Assembly: GCA_009779395.1 (NCBI GenBank)
Contig: WREJ01000002.1
Location: 1 to 21,846 of the forward strand
Direction of reading: 5' to 3'
From: Coriobacteriia bacterium
GTDB taxonomy: Bacteria; Actinomycetota; Coriobacteriia; WRKU01; WQUG01
Length of the DNA: 21,846 bases
Shown here: positions 14,424 to 21,532 of the stretch, in pieces
How the letters are laid out: each line of letters starts with the position of its first letter
How positions within the stretch are numbered: the first letter of the stretch is position 1
Made by a program: the position numbers and the translations under genes
The notes under the pieces: generated by a model
What the model was told of the DNA's origin: nothing
The model's database searches: none
The model's input: the letters and a program-made list of their open reading frames with translations, nothing else

Positions 14424-14675
14424 ATGACTGTTTCTATGCCCGTATCATCACTTACCAACTACAATAAAGTGCTTTCAGAAGTAGACGGCGGCAAAGAAGT
14501 CGTTCTGACAAAAAACGGTCGCTCGAAATATGCTGTTGTTGATATCGAAACGTGGCAATACACCACTTCAATGCTGCGCTTTCTCTCGGATATGAGAGCA
14601 GTTGATGAAGAGATGGCCAAGGGTGGTAAGTGGCACACACGCGATGAGATGCTCCAAAGATTAGGCATCAAATAA
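14424..14675 (+). CDS. Phd/YefM-family antitoxin
   Basis: The product is 83 residues. The N-terminal half follows the Phd/YefM pattern: MPVSSLTNYNKVLSEVDGGKEVVLTKNGRSKYAVVDIETW. The C-terminal half (FLSDMRAVDEEMAKGG...) is the likely toxin-binding helix. AAGGAGA lies seven bases before the ATG; longer upstream frames are rejected because they cross the promoter and the 36-base repeat. Its TAA shares a base with the ParE toxin ATG. It probably neutralises that toxin and represses the promoter at 14334-14391. Confidence 0.9.
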   Translation: MTVSMPVSSLTNYNKVLSEVDGGKEVVLTKNGRSKYAVVDIETWQYTTSMLRFLSDMRAVDEEMAKGGKWHTRDEMLQRLGIK

Positions 14676-14986
14676 TGAGGCTTGGCTATTCTGAACCAGC
14701 AATTCGTGACCTGGAAAGAATCCGTGACTTCTTTTTGGCAAAAGACATTCAGCAGGCAGAGGTCGAATCATACATCAGAGCCATTAGCGATGACCTTGAT
14801 CGCCTGTGCGACCAGCCAAAACTAGGGTTTTCTGTGGGTGCAAAATACAGCTTTGCCACCCCCTACCGAGGACTTATTGTGTGGGGCGGACGATACCTGG
14901 CTACCTACGAACTAACTTCTACCCACATCAAGATTATGCGGATATACTCCACCAAAGAAAACTACATAAAAGACCTGCTGTGTTAA
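14675..14986 (+). CDS. ParE/RelE-family toxin
   Basis: The product is 103 residues with the ParE-like outline: LGYSEPAIRDLERIRDFFL at the start, two helices, DDLDRLCDQPKLGFSVG, then the strand-rich end YRGLIVWGGRYLATYELTSTHIKIMRIYSTKENY. ParE toxins poison DNA gyrase, while RelE relatives cut mRNA on ribosomes; the sequence alone does not decide. One-base overlap with the antitoxin gene indicates coupling. It converges on the minus-strand membrane protein pair that starts at 15051. Confidence 0.87.
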   Translation: MRLGYSEPAIRDLERIRDFFLAKDIQQAEVESYIRAISDDLDRLCDQPKLGFSVGAKYSFATPYRGLIVWGGRYLATYELTSTHIKIMRIYSTKENYIKDLLC

Positions 14987-15050
14987 ATGATGCAGCAAAT
15001 ACTGCTCGGCATCAGCAGCGTTCATTGGAAATTTGACTGTTAGACTTGTG

Positions 15051-15578
15051 TTACTCATGGGGTTCTGCCTTTCCCATCTGGAAAAGACCGGGATAGTACT
15101 GCTTTTGGATTTCTTTGTTGCGCGCATAGTAGTACTTAATGCTTGGCTGCAGTAGCACCAAAAGAGTCATCACTATCATTATCAGATACAGCGAAAAGGT
15201 AAAGGTTGCAAGTGTGTCAACAAGTAGTCTGTCTAGCACAGCAAGCGCACCGGGAATGCGATACGCTGACAGCAAAATCATGAATATGCCAGCCTCACGC
15301 GTCAAGCCCATACACGCCAGTGACGGAACCAACCAAAAAGCATACACCCAGATAAGGAGAAAGATAATTGTCATTGCAGAGGGAAAGCCTCCTTCGGAAA
15401 AGGGAAATGTGGCAACCAAAATGGTTATGGTAGACGAAAGAACCGCCCAAATTGTCGTCCATAATCGCACCCACATGCGTCCTCTGGCAAATTGCGGATT
15501 CGCTGCTTTTTCTTCTTTTGCTGCAGCACGGAAATCTTTGAGGTTGTCCATGATATTTTTTGCTACTTTTTCATCCAT
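15051..15578 (-). CDS. Hypothetical four-helix membrane protein, paralogue B
   Basis: This 175-residue protein has a charged N-terminal 35 residues, about four hydrophobic segments (near 37-58, 65-85, 88-108 and 120-142) and a basic, Tyr-rich tail. It aligns with the neighbour at 15591: NPQFARGRMWVRLWTTIW against NSRFAKGRKSALLLAFSW, and PSIKYYYARNKEIQKQYYPGLF split similarly against PDIRYQDVRYKEISKEWFLDAL. The two are therefore diverged tandem duplicates, 12 bases apart and probably co-transcribed. AGGA precedes the ATG. No known family was recognised. Confidence 0.75.
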   Translation of the reverse strand: MDEKVAKNIMDNLKDFRAAAKEEKAANPQFARGRMWVRLWTTIWAVLSSTITILVATFPFSEGGFPSAMTIIFLLIWVYAFWLVPSLACMGLTREAGIFMILLSAYRIPGALAVLDRLLVDTLATFTFSLYLIMIVMTLLVLLQPSIKYYYARNKEIQKQYYPGLFQMGKAEPHE

Positions 15579-15590
15579 CGTATCCTGCTA

Positions 15591-16112
15591 TCACTCGTCA
15601 TCGTTTCTAGGCATTCCACTAAGGGCATCTAAGAACCATTCTTTGCTGATTTCCTTATAGCGAACATCTTGATATCTAATGTCGGGGTCTTTCAGTATCA
15701 AAACGGGGAATACTATCATCGGAACACACAAAAGTAGAGCAATAATCAAAAGTGGGCTAATTGCTAGCGAATACACTATTCCCACATACAGAATATGCAT
15801 CGCATGACCGGCTGTTACCACAAGCATTACTATAGCTGCAAAGCGTGCGCGTATTTCATAGTTAGGTAATTGTAGCAGCACAAATAGAGGAAGAACAGTT
15901 AGGACTAATCCAAGACCGAACTTGTCATAGTTTGGATTGAACAAAATTTGGTCAACAAAAAACGAGAAAGTAGCAATGGATGCAGCTGCTCCCCAAGAAA
16001 AGGCCAAAAGCAGTGCTGATTTGCGTCCTTTAGCAAAGCGCGAATTGAGCTTTTTCTCATTCTTTATTACAGTACGACGAGAAAGCGCAAGCACAAGTGG
16101 GTTAAAAACCAT
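15591..16112 (-). CDS. Hypothetical four-helix membrane protein, paralogue A
   Basis: This 173-residue protein is the first gene of the pair. It has a basic N-terminus (SRRTVIKNEKKLNSRFAKGRK), about four hydrophobic segments (near 33-52, 66-84, 91-113 and 116-139) and a charged soluble tail of about 30 residues. A strong GAGGAGG lies four to five bases before the ATG. Shared end motifs show it is a paralogue of the gene at 15051. It lies between a TA module and rlmN; function unknown. Confidence 0.75.
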   Translation of the reverse strand: MVFNPLVLALSRRTVIKNEKKLNSRFAKGRKSALLLAFSWGAAASIATFSFFVDQILFNPNYDKFGLGLVLTVLPLFVLLQLPNYEIRARFAAIVMLVVTAGHAMHILYVGIVYSLAISPLLIIALLLCVPMIVFPVLILKDPDIRYQDVRYKEISKEWFLDALSGMPRNDDE

Positions 16113-16183
16113 CGCTCCTCCTCGTTAAATGATACTAGCTATTGCTCCATCTCTAGCTTACCCTAATTTCTGCTTGCCAGTAA

Positions 16184-16219
16184 TTTCTGCCGAGCGGGGT
16201 GGCAGAGTCTGTCCAGTAC
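16184..16219 (+). repeat. 36-base dispersed repeat, copy 2
   Basis: This copy matches 14260-14295 at 35 of 36 bases. It ends 21 bases before the TATAAT box of rlmN, so it covers the -35 zone and may affect that promoter. Confidence 0.9.
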
Positions 16220-16240
16220 CCCAATCCCTAGCCCAATCCG

Positions 16241-16246
16241 TATAAT
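16241..16246 (+). promoter_or_regulatory. -10 box for a leaderless rlmN mRNA
   Basis: A perfect TATAAT ends seven bases before the rlmN ATG at 16254, so transcription should begin at or next to the start codon. There is no Shine-Dalgarno. The -35 is weak. Confidence 0.65.
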
Positions 16247-16253
16247 AGTAGCC

Positions 16254-17396
16254 ATGCACACTGAATCAACTGACACAACAAACGGCGCAGCAGCAGACCT
16301 GCCGGCAGACCTTTTTGCCTATGCTTTGGCAGGAACAGAGGGAATCCCGTCCTATGCTGATTTAATGGACAAACTCCGCCAGCCTAGCTATCGTGCGCAA
16401 CAACTGGCGCAGTGGTTGTGGGTGCGCGCTGCTGCGCGCTACGATGACATGACGAATCTGCCGGCTGACGTGCGAACGCAACTGGCGCAGATGGCTGTCT
16501 TTCAGCGTGCCGTAATTGCAGACGTCCAGCATTCACGGGATGGAACACGCAAGTACCTGCTGCGTTTTGCAGACGGCATCTGTGCCGAGACCGTTGCTCT
16601 GCCGCAGCGTGGTTATGAGACAAGTGATGGCAGTGCGCGCCTGACTGTCTGTGTTTCGGCGCAGGCAGGCTGCACCCTTGCTTGCAGCTTTTGTGCAACG
16701 GGTCGTAGCGGATTTTCGCGCAATCTGTTGCCTGGCGAGATTGCTGAACAGGTTCGTGTGGTCGCTGCTGATTACGGGCACCGCGTTAGCAATGTTGTTG
16801 TCATGGGTCAGGGCGAGCCTTTCCTGAACTACGACGCTACTTTAGCGGGGCTGCGCATTATCAACGCTGCTAATGCTGCTGGTGGTTTGGGGATTGGTGC
16901 GCGACACATCACCCTTTCGACTGCAGGCATCATCAGTGGCATCAAGCGCTTGGCTGCAGAGCCGCAGCAGTTCACGCTGGCGGTCTCGCTTCATTCGGCG
17001 GTTCAGGCAACACGCGACCGCTTGATGCCGGGACTGCAAGGACAGCCTCTGGCAGAGCTAAATGCTGCACTGCAAGCCTACTACCAGCAGACAAAGCGCA
17101 GGCCCAGTCTGGAATACGCGCTTATCGCTGGGGTCAACGACAGTACAGCAGAAATCGCAGCTTTGGCGCAGTTTGCTCGCAGCTGCAGCAGTGGAGGAGC
17201 ACACGTGAATCTGATTCCCCTTAATGCTTCTGCTACTGACGACGCGTTGCTTGACTTGCAGCCAACAAATGCGGCAACAGCAGCACGCATTGCAGAAACA
17301 CTACGCAGTAGCAAAGTCGAAGTCAGCATTCGCGCAAGCAGAGGCAGCGATATTGCCGCCGCCTGCGGTCAGCTGGCGCAGCAGCACACAGGGTAA
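16254..17396 (+). CDS. rlmN: Dual-specificity rRNA/tRNA C2-adenine methyltransferase RlmN
   Basis: This radical-SAM enzyme methylates C2 of A2503 in 23S rRNA and A37 of some tRNAs. The 380-residue protein carries the Fe-S motif CTLACSFC (C140, C144, C147), the upstream partner Cys C133 (E. coli C118) and the C-terminal methyl-carrying Cys C371 in RGSDIAAACGQL. The usual MGMGEP is MGQGEP here. LSTAGIISGIKRLA and AVSLHS are also family motifs. The start is supported by a -10 box seven bases upstream, which predicts a leaderless message. RlmN also influences some peptidyl-transferase drugs. Confidence 0.96.
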   Translation: MHTESTDTTNGAAADLPADLFAYALAGTEGIPSYADLMDKLRQPSYRAQQLAQWLWVRAAARYDDMTNLPADVRTQLAQMAVFQRAVIADVQHSRDGTRKYLLRFADGICAETVALPQRGYETSDGSARLTVCVSAQAGCTLACSFCATGRSGFSRNLLPGEIAEQVRVVAADYGHRVSNVVVMGQGEPFLNYDATLAGLRIINAANAAGGLGIGARHITLSTAGIISGIKRLAAEPQQFTLAVSLHSAVQATRDRLMPGLQGQPLAELNAALQAYYQQTKRRPSLEYALIAGVNDSTAEIAALAQFARSCSSGGAHVNLIPLNASATDDALLDLQPTNAATAARIAETLRSSKVEVSIRASRGSDIAAACGQLAQQHTG

Positions 17397-17452
17397 ACGA
17401 AGTAAAATTAGGGAAAAGAGAGAGTCCGACCAGAGCAGAACAGGGTAGCAGT

Positions 17453-17677
17453 TTATGGACTGGCTCCCTCATGGTTTTCTGACGACACATCGGAATCTTG
17501 GTCACTTTTGAACTCTTTTTGCACAGCCTTTGCCCGCAAGTTCAAAAACAGATACACCGCCACCAGCGTCAAACCCAAGAACAGCATCGTGTACAGCCAC
17601 AGCTCCGAACTGCTGCTGTGAAAGATGCGACCCAGCACGCCACTGGAATCAAATATCGTCACACTTTCGGCGGTCAT
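17453..17677 (-). CDS. Small single-pass membrane protein
   Basis: A 74-residue product has an outward N-terminus, one transmembrane segment (about 26-46: ELWLYTMLFLGLTLVAVYLF), a basic turn (NLRAKAVQKEFK) and an acidic Ser/Asp-rich tail. A TACAAT box lies seven bases before the ATG, again suggesting a leaderless message, though AAGGG is also near. The gene is convergent with rlmN and divergent from the ATPase. It is short and unrecognised, but its composition and start signals support it. Confidence 0.55.
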   Translation of the reverse strand: MTAESVTIFDSSGVLGRIFHSSSSELWLYTMLFLGLTLVAVYLFLNLRAKAVQKEFKSDQDSDVSSENHEGASP

Positions 17678-17743
17678 AGCCCTTATTGTAGCCGACTGGC
17701 TTTTATTTGCATTTTTTCTGTCTCCATATCGTTAAAAAGCAGC

Positions 17744-17760
17744 GGAGTGCGTCCAGCACT
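17744..17760 (+). repeat. Copy of the ggagNNYGTCCA motif
   Basis: ggagtgcgtccagcact holds the repeat core and a small hairpin (agtgc-gtcca-gcact). It sits between the divergent small membrane protein and ATPase genes. Confidence 0.45.
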
Positions 17761-17820
17761 GAATTTGGCGACAAAAAGCAGCATTATCGTGTGTCTGCAA
17801 ACCCAAAACGCAGCGATTAT

Positions 17821-17829
17821 TGCTATACT
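17821..17829 (+). promoter_or_regulatory. Extended -10 box for a leaderless ATPase mRNA
   Basis: TGCTATACT fits the extended -10 form (TGnTATACT; box 17824-17829). The ATG follows seven bases later, with no Shine-Dalgarno, so the message is probably leaderless. Confidence 0.65.
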
Positions 17830-17836
17830 GGCTGCC

Positions 17837-18628
17837 ATGGACATCCTTCTTCCAAAACTGTGCATCGTGACTGGCTATTATGGGGTCGGCAAGACTAATC
17901 TGTCGCTGAATCTGGCGACCTCGGCGGCGGCACGCACGCCTCAGCTGAATGGCAGCAGTACTGCAGATGAGGCAAGTGTCACCCTGATTGACCTGGACAT
18001 TATCAATCCCTATTTTCGCTCGTCTGATTACGGAGAGATACTGCAGCAGCACGGTGTCGAGCTAATCGCGCCAACTTTTGCGCGTGCAGGCATCGAGGTT
18101 CCCGCCTTGCCTGCAGCCATCAACGGTGGCTTTGATGCGCTGGGAACCGTCATCATTGACGTTGGCGGCGACGATGCAGGGGCAACCACACTAGCACGCT
18201 ACCGTATTGACATCGAGCGGCGTCTGGCTGCCACACGTACCAACAGCAGCGCTGATAGCAGCAGCGATGACCGTGCCGATTTCGCGCTGTGGTATGTGGT
18301 AAATCGCAATCGTTCGACAGACAGTTGCCTGCAAGCTGCTGCCGCAGAAGCTGTAACTCAGCTGCGTGAAATCGAGGCTGCCTGCAAACTACAAGCAACA
18401 GGTATCATCAACAACACTCATCTGCAGGGTGAAACAACTCTGGCAGACATTCATGAGGGTCTGACTTTTGGGCAGAGCGTAGCAGCGGCTGCTGAACTGC
18501 CCCTAATTATGTCGACCATTCCCGCGACCCTCTGTGCCGATGCCAACGGCGACCCTGTCTTGCAGGATTTGCTCAGCAGCGGACAGTTGCAGCCGGTGGA
18601 ATTGCTGGTCACTACTCCCTGGCAGTAG
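17837..18628 (+). CDS. P-loop ATP-binding protein (MinD/CobQ-like)
   Basis: The product is 263 residues. The P-loop GYYGVGKTNLSLNLA (13-27) is followed by SVTLIDLDIINPYFRSSD and TVIIDVGGDDAGATTLARY, which resemble switch and Walker B parts of the SIMIBI (MinD/ParA/CobQ) class. Small ATPases of this look are found in anaerobic Gram-positives, sometimes near oxidoreductase genes; here no partner is evident. The open frame extends upstream to 17498, but the extra residues cross another gene and a repeat, and the ATG at 17837 has its own -10 box. It is 38 bases upstream of the glycosylase gene and probably in operon with it. Confidence 0.8.
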   Translation: MDILLPKLCIVTGYYGVGKTNLSLNLATSAAARTPQLNGSSTADEASVTLIDLDIINPYFRSSDYGEILQQHGVELIAPTFARAGIEVPALPAAINGGFDALGTVIIDVGGDDAGATTLARYRIDIERRLAATRTNSSADSSSDDRADFALWYVVNRNRSTDSCLQAAAAEAVTQLREIEAACKLQATGIINNTHLQGETTLADIHEGLTFGQSVAAAAELPLIMSTIPATLCADANGDPVLQDLLSSGQLQPVELLVTTPWQ

Positions 18629-18666
18629 TTGCAGCAGCCACCCAACAGGAGCAGGCGGCAATCCTC

Positions 18667-19521
18667 ATGGACACAGCAAACACAACAGACCCGGCAGCAA
18701 TCGAGCAACTGCTTACTCACGTTGTGCGCGAGGGAGAGCATCTGTACCGTGACGTACCCTGGCGAAAAAATCGTGAACCCTATGCGATTGTTGTCAGCGA
18801 GTTCATGTTGCAGCAAACTCAGGTTGCGCGTGTGTTGCACTACTACAAGCCGTGGTTGCAGCGTTTTCCTAGCTTTGATGCGCTGGCAGCAGCTGACACC
18901 GCCGAGGTTTTGGCTGAATGGCAGGGACTAGGCTACAACCGCCGTGCACTGTCGCTGAAGCGTCTGGCACAGCTGGTCAGCGAACAGTACGCAGGCAGGT
19001 TGCCCGACTGCTACGACACGCTGCTGACTTTGCCTGGTATTGGACCTGCAACAGCAGCCGCCATTCTTGCCTTTGCCTACAATCGCTACAGCCCCGTCCC
19101 CTACCTAGAGACCAACGTGCGCAGCGTTATTTTGCACGAAGTATTTCCCGACAGCGACCAAGTCGACGACAAAGCGATCAGCGCGGTTCTGGCGGCAGCC
19201 ACCCAGCAGGCGCAGCAGCAGGGAATCACTGCCCAACAATGGAGCTACGCCTTGCTCGACTATGGCACCTGGCTAAAGAAAGCCTTTCCTAATCCCTCAC
19301 GTCGCAGCAAACATCACAGCCAGCAGTCACGATTTGAGGGATCGTTTCGCCAGAAGCGGGCGGCGGTGCTGCGAGCACTTCTGGCAGAGCCTGACCAAAG
19401 TGTTGCAGACCTTGCCGACACCACCGGTCTTACGCCAGCAGAAAGCGAAGAGGTACTTGCTGCCCTTTGCCAGGAAGGCTTTGTTCAGGCCTGCGGTCAG
19501 TGGTATCGTATTGCTCAGTGA
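18667..19521 (+). CDS. A/G-specific adenine glycosylase-like HhH-GPD protein without Fe-S cysteines
   Basis: The product is 284 residues. The base-excision glycosylase fold is shown by PWRKNREPYAIVVSEFMLQQTQV (Glu45 at the MutY catalytic Glu position), GLGYNRRALSLKRLA, and the helix-hairpin-helix LPGIGPATAAAI (122-133). The catalytic Asp position reads LETNVRS with Glu148. The Cys-x6-Cys-x2-Cys-x5-Cys cluster motif of MutY/Nth is absent; that region reads NPSRRSKHHSQQSRFEGSFR. A winged-helix-like end replaces the NUDIX-type domain of full MutY. It fits a shorter subfamily annotated as A/G glycosylases. No strong ribosome site is seen; AGGCGG lies eight bases upstream. Confidence 0.85.
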   Translation: MDTANTTDPAAIEQLLTHVVREGEHLYRDVPWRKNREPYAIVVSEFMLQQTQVARVLHYYKPWLQRFPSFDALAAADTAEVLAEWQGLGYNRRALSLKRLAQLVSEQYAGRLPDCYDTLLTLPGIGPATAAAILAFAYNRYSPVPYLETNVRSVILHEVFPDSDQVDDKAISAVLAAATQQAQQQGITAQQWSYALLDYGTWLKKAFPNPSRRSKHHSQQSRFEGSFRQKRAAVLRALLAEPDQSVADLADTTGLTPAESEEVLAALCQEGFVQACGQWYRIAQ

Positions 19522-19565
19522 ATGAGTGTTGTGTAGGCGACAAGCAACAAAGCGAGGAAAACAAC

Positions 19566-20300
19566 ATGACAAGCACAGAAAAGCGCAGTGCCACCCAGGG
19601 AATCGAAGGCGTACTTGCCTTTATCCGGCTCGAGATTTCGCTGATACGACCCTATATTCGACCCTTTGACCTGCTGCTTTACGGTGGTGTCGCCTTTTTC
19701 TTGTCCTTTACGACAGGCAATCTTTTCTCGGGTGCCTTTGCGGGAATGCTGCTAGGAACCCTGCTGATTAGCTATCCCTTTGCGCTAGATCAGCGCGACC
19801 AAACCAGCGAACGCTACACCAGCGAAGGCTTCAGCCCCCAGACAGTTGTTTTAGGCAGATACCTGTACCTGACCGACCTTAGTATGATTGTCGCGCTAGC
19901 AGCAAGCAGCCTCGCGCTGGTCGGAACGCTTGCTAGTCGCACAACCGGCGCAACCACCATTGCCAGCCAACAGCCCAGCGACATCGTCTGGTCACTGCTT
20001 TTACTGGCAGCACTGCTCCTCATCCTGCTCTATATTCAACTGCCCCTCTACTTTCACCTCGGCTATGTCCGCGCACGCTTTTTCAGCGCAATCCCTCTGA
20101 TAGCGGCCTTTGTGGCACTGCTGGCATTTGTCGTCCTAGCGTCAGGCGGAGGAGTCGGTGCAGCACTGAACAACCTGAGAAATTTGCTACCGTCAGGTGC
20201 CTGGACACCAGCGGCAGTTGTGGTGATCCTTGTTGTGGCGGGGATTGTGTCGTACCGGGTGTCACTGGCTGCTTGCAGAAAACAGCAGGGCAGCGATTAA
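19566..20300 (+). CDS. ABC-2 type permease-like membrane protein
   Basis: The 244-residue protein has about six membrane segments (near 35-50, 54-74, 100-122, 140-163, 173-194 and 213-235). The FALDQRDQTSERYTSEGFSP-QTVVLGRYLY stretch after the second segment is typical of the ABC2_membrane_5-type permeases, where a short cytoplasmic loop precedes a conserved K/RYL. No ATPase subunit is adjacent, so its partner must be elsewhere or it works alone. The ATG at 19566 has GAGG eight bases upstream; a longer frame overlapping the glycosylase end is less likely. It converges on the RhuM-Fic gene six bases away. Confidence 0.72.
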   Translation: MTSTEKRSATQGIEGVLAFIRLEISLIRPYIRPFDLLLYGGVAFFLSFTTGNLFSGAFAGMLLGTLLISYPFALDQRDQTSERYTSEGFSPQTVVLGRYLYLTDLSMIVALAASSLALVGTLASRTTGATTIASQQPSDIVWSLLLLAALLLILLYIQLPLYFHLGYVRARFFSAIPLIAAFVALLAFVVLASGGGVGAALNNLRNLLPSGAWTPAAVVVILVVAGIVSYRVSLAACRKQQGSD

Positions 20301-20306
20301 AGACCA

Positions 20307-21341
20307 TCAGCCTATTCTGTAGCAGAAAGCATATTCATCACCAGTGCGCACATCATAGTCTTTTTCTTCTGGATGACTTAGTGCAATCATCAGTGTAACA
20401 GCAGCAAGCGTGTTGTTTTCGATAAATGGTCTGCCCTCCCCATCGTAAAGCGCATTATTCTTGTCCAAAAAGTACACAAAAAGTCCTGCTGCTGAACGTT
20501 TATTGCCATCAAAGAAGGGATGATCTTTGATTATCAAATAGAGCAAATTCGCTGCTTTTTCCTGAACAGAAACGTAGAGTTCATAGCCACCAAATGACTG
20601 ATAGAGTGCGCCCAGTACTCCCTTGAAAGCATCGCCGCGTTCGCGACCAAACAGGTCGCTGGTCTGCCCAAAGGGTAGCGCATCAACAAATGCTCGTGCC
20701 TCGTCGTAGCCCAGTTCCCAAACAACCTGCTGACCTTCGGGAATAGCAAGCGTTCTCTCATCATACGCCTCAAGCAAGATGAGACCAGCAAGATATTTTT
20801 GCACGAAATCTGCTATGCCCGCTGTCTCTGGTTCAAGCGCACGAGACGCAATACGCAACACCTTGTTCAGCTGGTCAAGACGTTGCTGGTTTATCGTGTA
20901 GCCCTGCACAAGGTGGTCGTTAAGCACACGAGTTGCCCATTGGCGAAATTGCGTTGCTGTCTTTGAGCGTACCCGATAGCCAACTGAAAGAATCATATCA
21001 AGGTTGTAGTGAGGACGTTCGCGCTTTACTTGCCGAGTACCCTCCATTTGAACCTGTAAGAATCTTTTACAGGTTCGATCTGGCGTAAGTTCTTGGTCAT
21101 CATAGATATTTCCCACATGCTGAACAATGTTCTCACGAGAAGTACCAAATAACTCCGCCATTTCTTGCTGTGTCAACCACACCGTGTCTTCGTTCAATCG
21201 CACAGCAAGCTCGATGCCGTCGGCTCCCTTGTACAGCTCTACCTCACTGCTTCCTGCGTATTTTTTTGTTGCCGATTGCACCACAATACACCGTCCCTTT
21301 TTGCCAGGATTCCCCTCTGCTTCTACATCCATTATAGGCAA
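20307..21341 (-). CDS. RhuM-family protein with a C-terminal Fic/Doc domain
   Basis: The product is 344 residues. The N-terminal half is RhuM-like (COG3943): VWLTQQEMAELFGTSRENIVQHV, TCKRFLQVQ, RPHYNLDMILSVGYRVRS, FRQWATRVL. The C-terminal half ends in a complete Fic core HPFFDGNKR (274-282), with His274 positioned for AMP transfer or, in Doc, phosphorylation. The combination is known as a death-on-curing type protein; the target here is unknown. No separate antitoxin gene is adjacent and no clear inhibitory (S/T)xxxE(G/N) helix was identified. The start is TTG at 21341, with AGAAGG nine bases upstream; ATG 21332 is an alternative without a ribosome site. Confidence 0.87.
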   Translation of the reverse strand: MPIMDVEAEGNPGKKGRCIVVQSATKKYAGSSEVELYKGADGIELAVRLNEDTVWLTQQEMAELFGTSRENIVQHVGNIYDDQELTPDRTCKRFLQVQMEGTRQVKRERPHYNLDMILSVGYRVRSKTATQFRQWATRVLNDHLVQGYTINQQRLDQLNKVLRIASRALEPETAGIADFVQKYLAGLILLEAYDERTLAIPEGQQVVWELGYDEARAFVDALPFGQTSDLFGRERGDAFKGVLGALYQSFGGYELYVSVQEKAANLLYLIIKDHPFFDGNKRSAAGLFVYFLDKNNALYDGEGRPFIENNTLAAVTLMIALSHPEEKDYDVRTGDEYAFCYRIG

Positions 21342-21430
21342 GAGACACGACCTTCTGAAATCCTGTCACCCACTATTTGAAGTTCTCAATTTACTTGACT
21401 TTTGCACTCGGTTCTGTGCCAGGAATTAAG

Positions 21431-21467
21431 GAGGGGGGCGCTACTGACAAACAGTAGCGCGCCCCTC
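21431..21467. terminator. Strong GC-rich intergenic hairpin
   Basis: gaggggggcgctactg and cagtagcgcgcccctc pair over 16 positions with a single mismatch around a five-base loop. It lies between the surface-protein stop and the RhuM-Fic start, so it can end the surface-protein transcript on the minus strand. The T run is poor on both sides (cttaattcc on the minus strand), so efficiency is uncertain. Confidence 0.6.
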
Positions 21468-21494
21468 TTGTGCGTTCAAACTTCCACCCCGTCA

Positions 21495-21513
21495 CCCCAG
21501 ACTTGATCTGGGG
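21495..21513. repeat. Palindrome CCCCAGA-cttga-TCTGGGG
   Basis: A 7-bp perfect stem with a five-base loop lies 20 bases after the surface-protein stop. The wider stretch gtcaccccagacttgatctg resembles palindromic intergenic repeats known from several bacterial groups, so more copies in the genome are likely. Confidence 0.6.
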
Positions 21514-21532
21514 TCTCTGCACAAGGTGTATG

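Noticed and set aside
17498..17836. A 113-residue upstream extension of the ATPase
   Set aside because: It runs antisense through the small membrane protein gene and a repeat, and the P-loop protein has its own -10 box at ATG 17837.
21050..21076. Perfect 10-bp inverted repeat gaacctgtaa/ttacaggttc
   Set aside because: It is inside the RhuM coding sequence, where TCKRFLQVQ is a conserved family motif, so codons explain it well enough.
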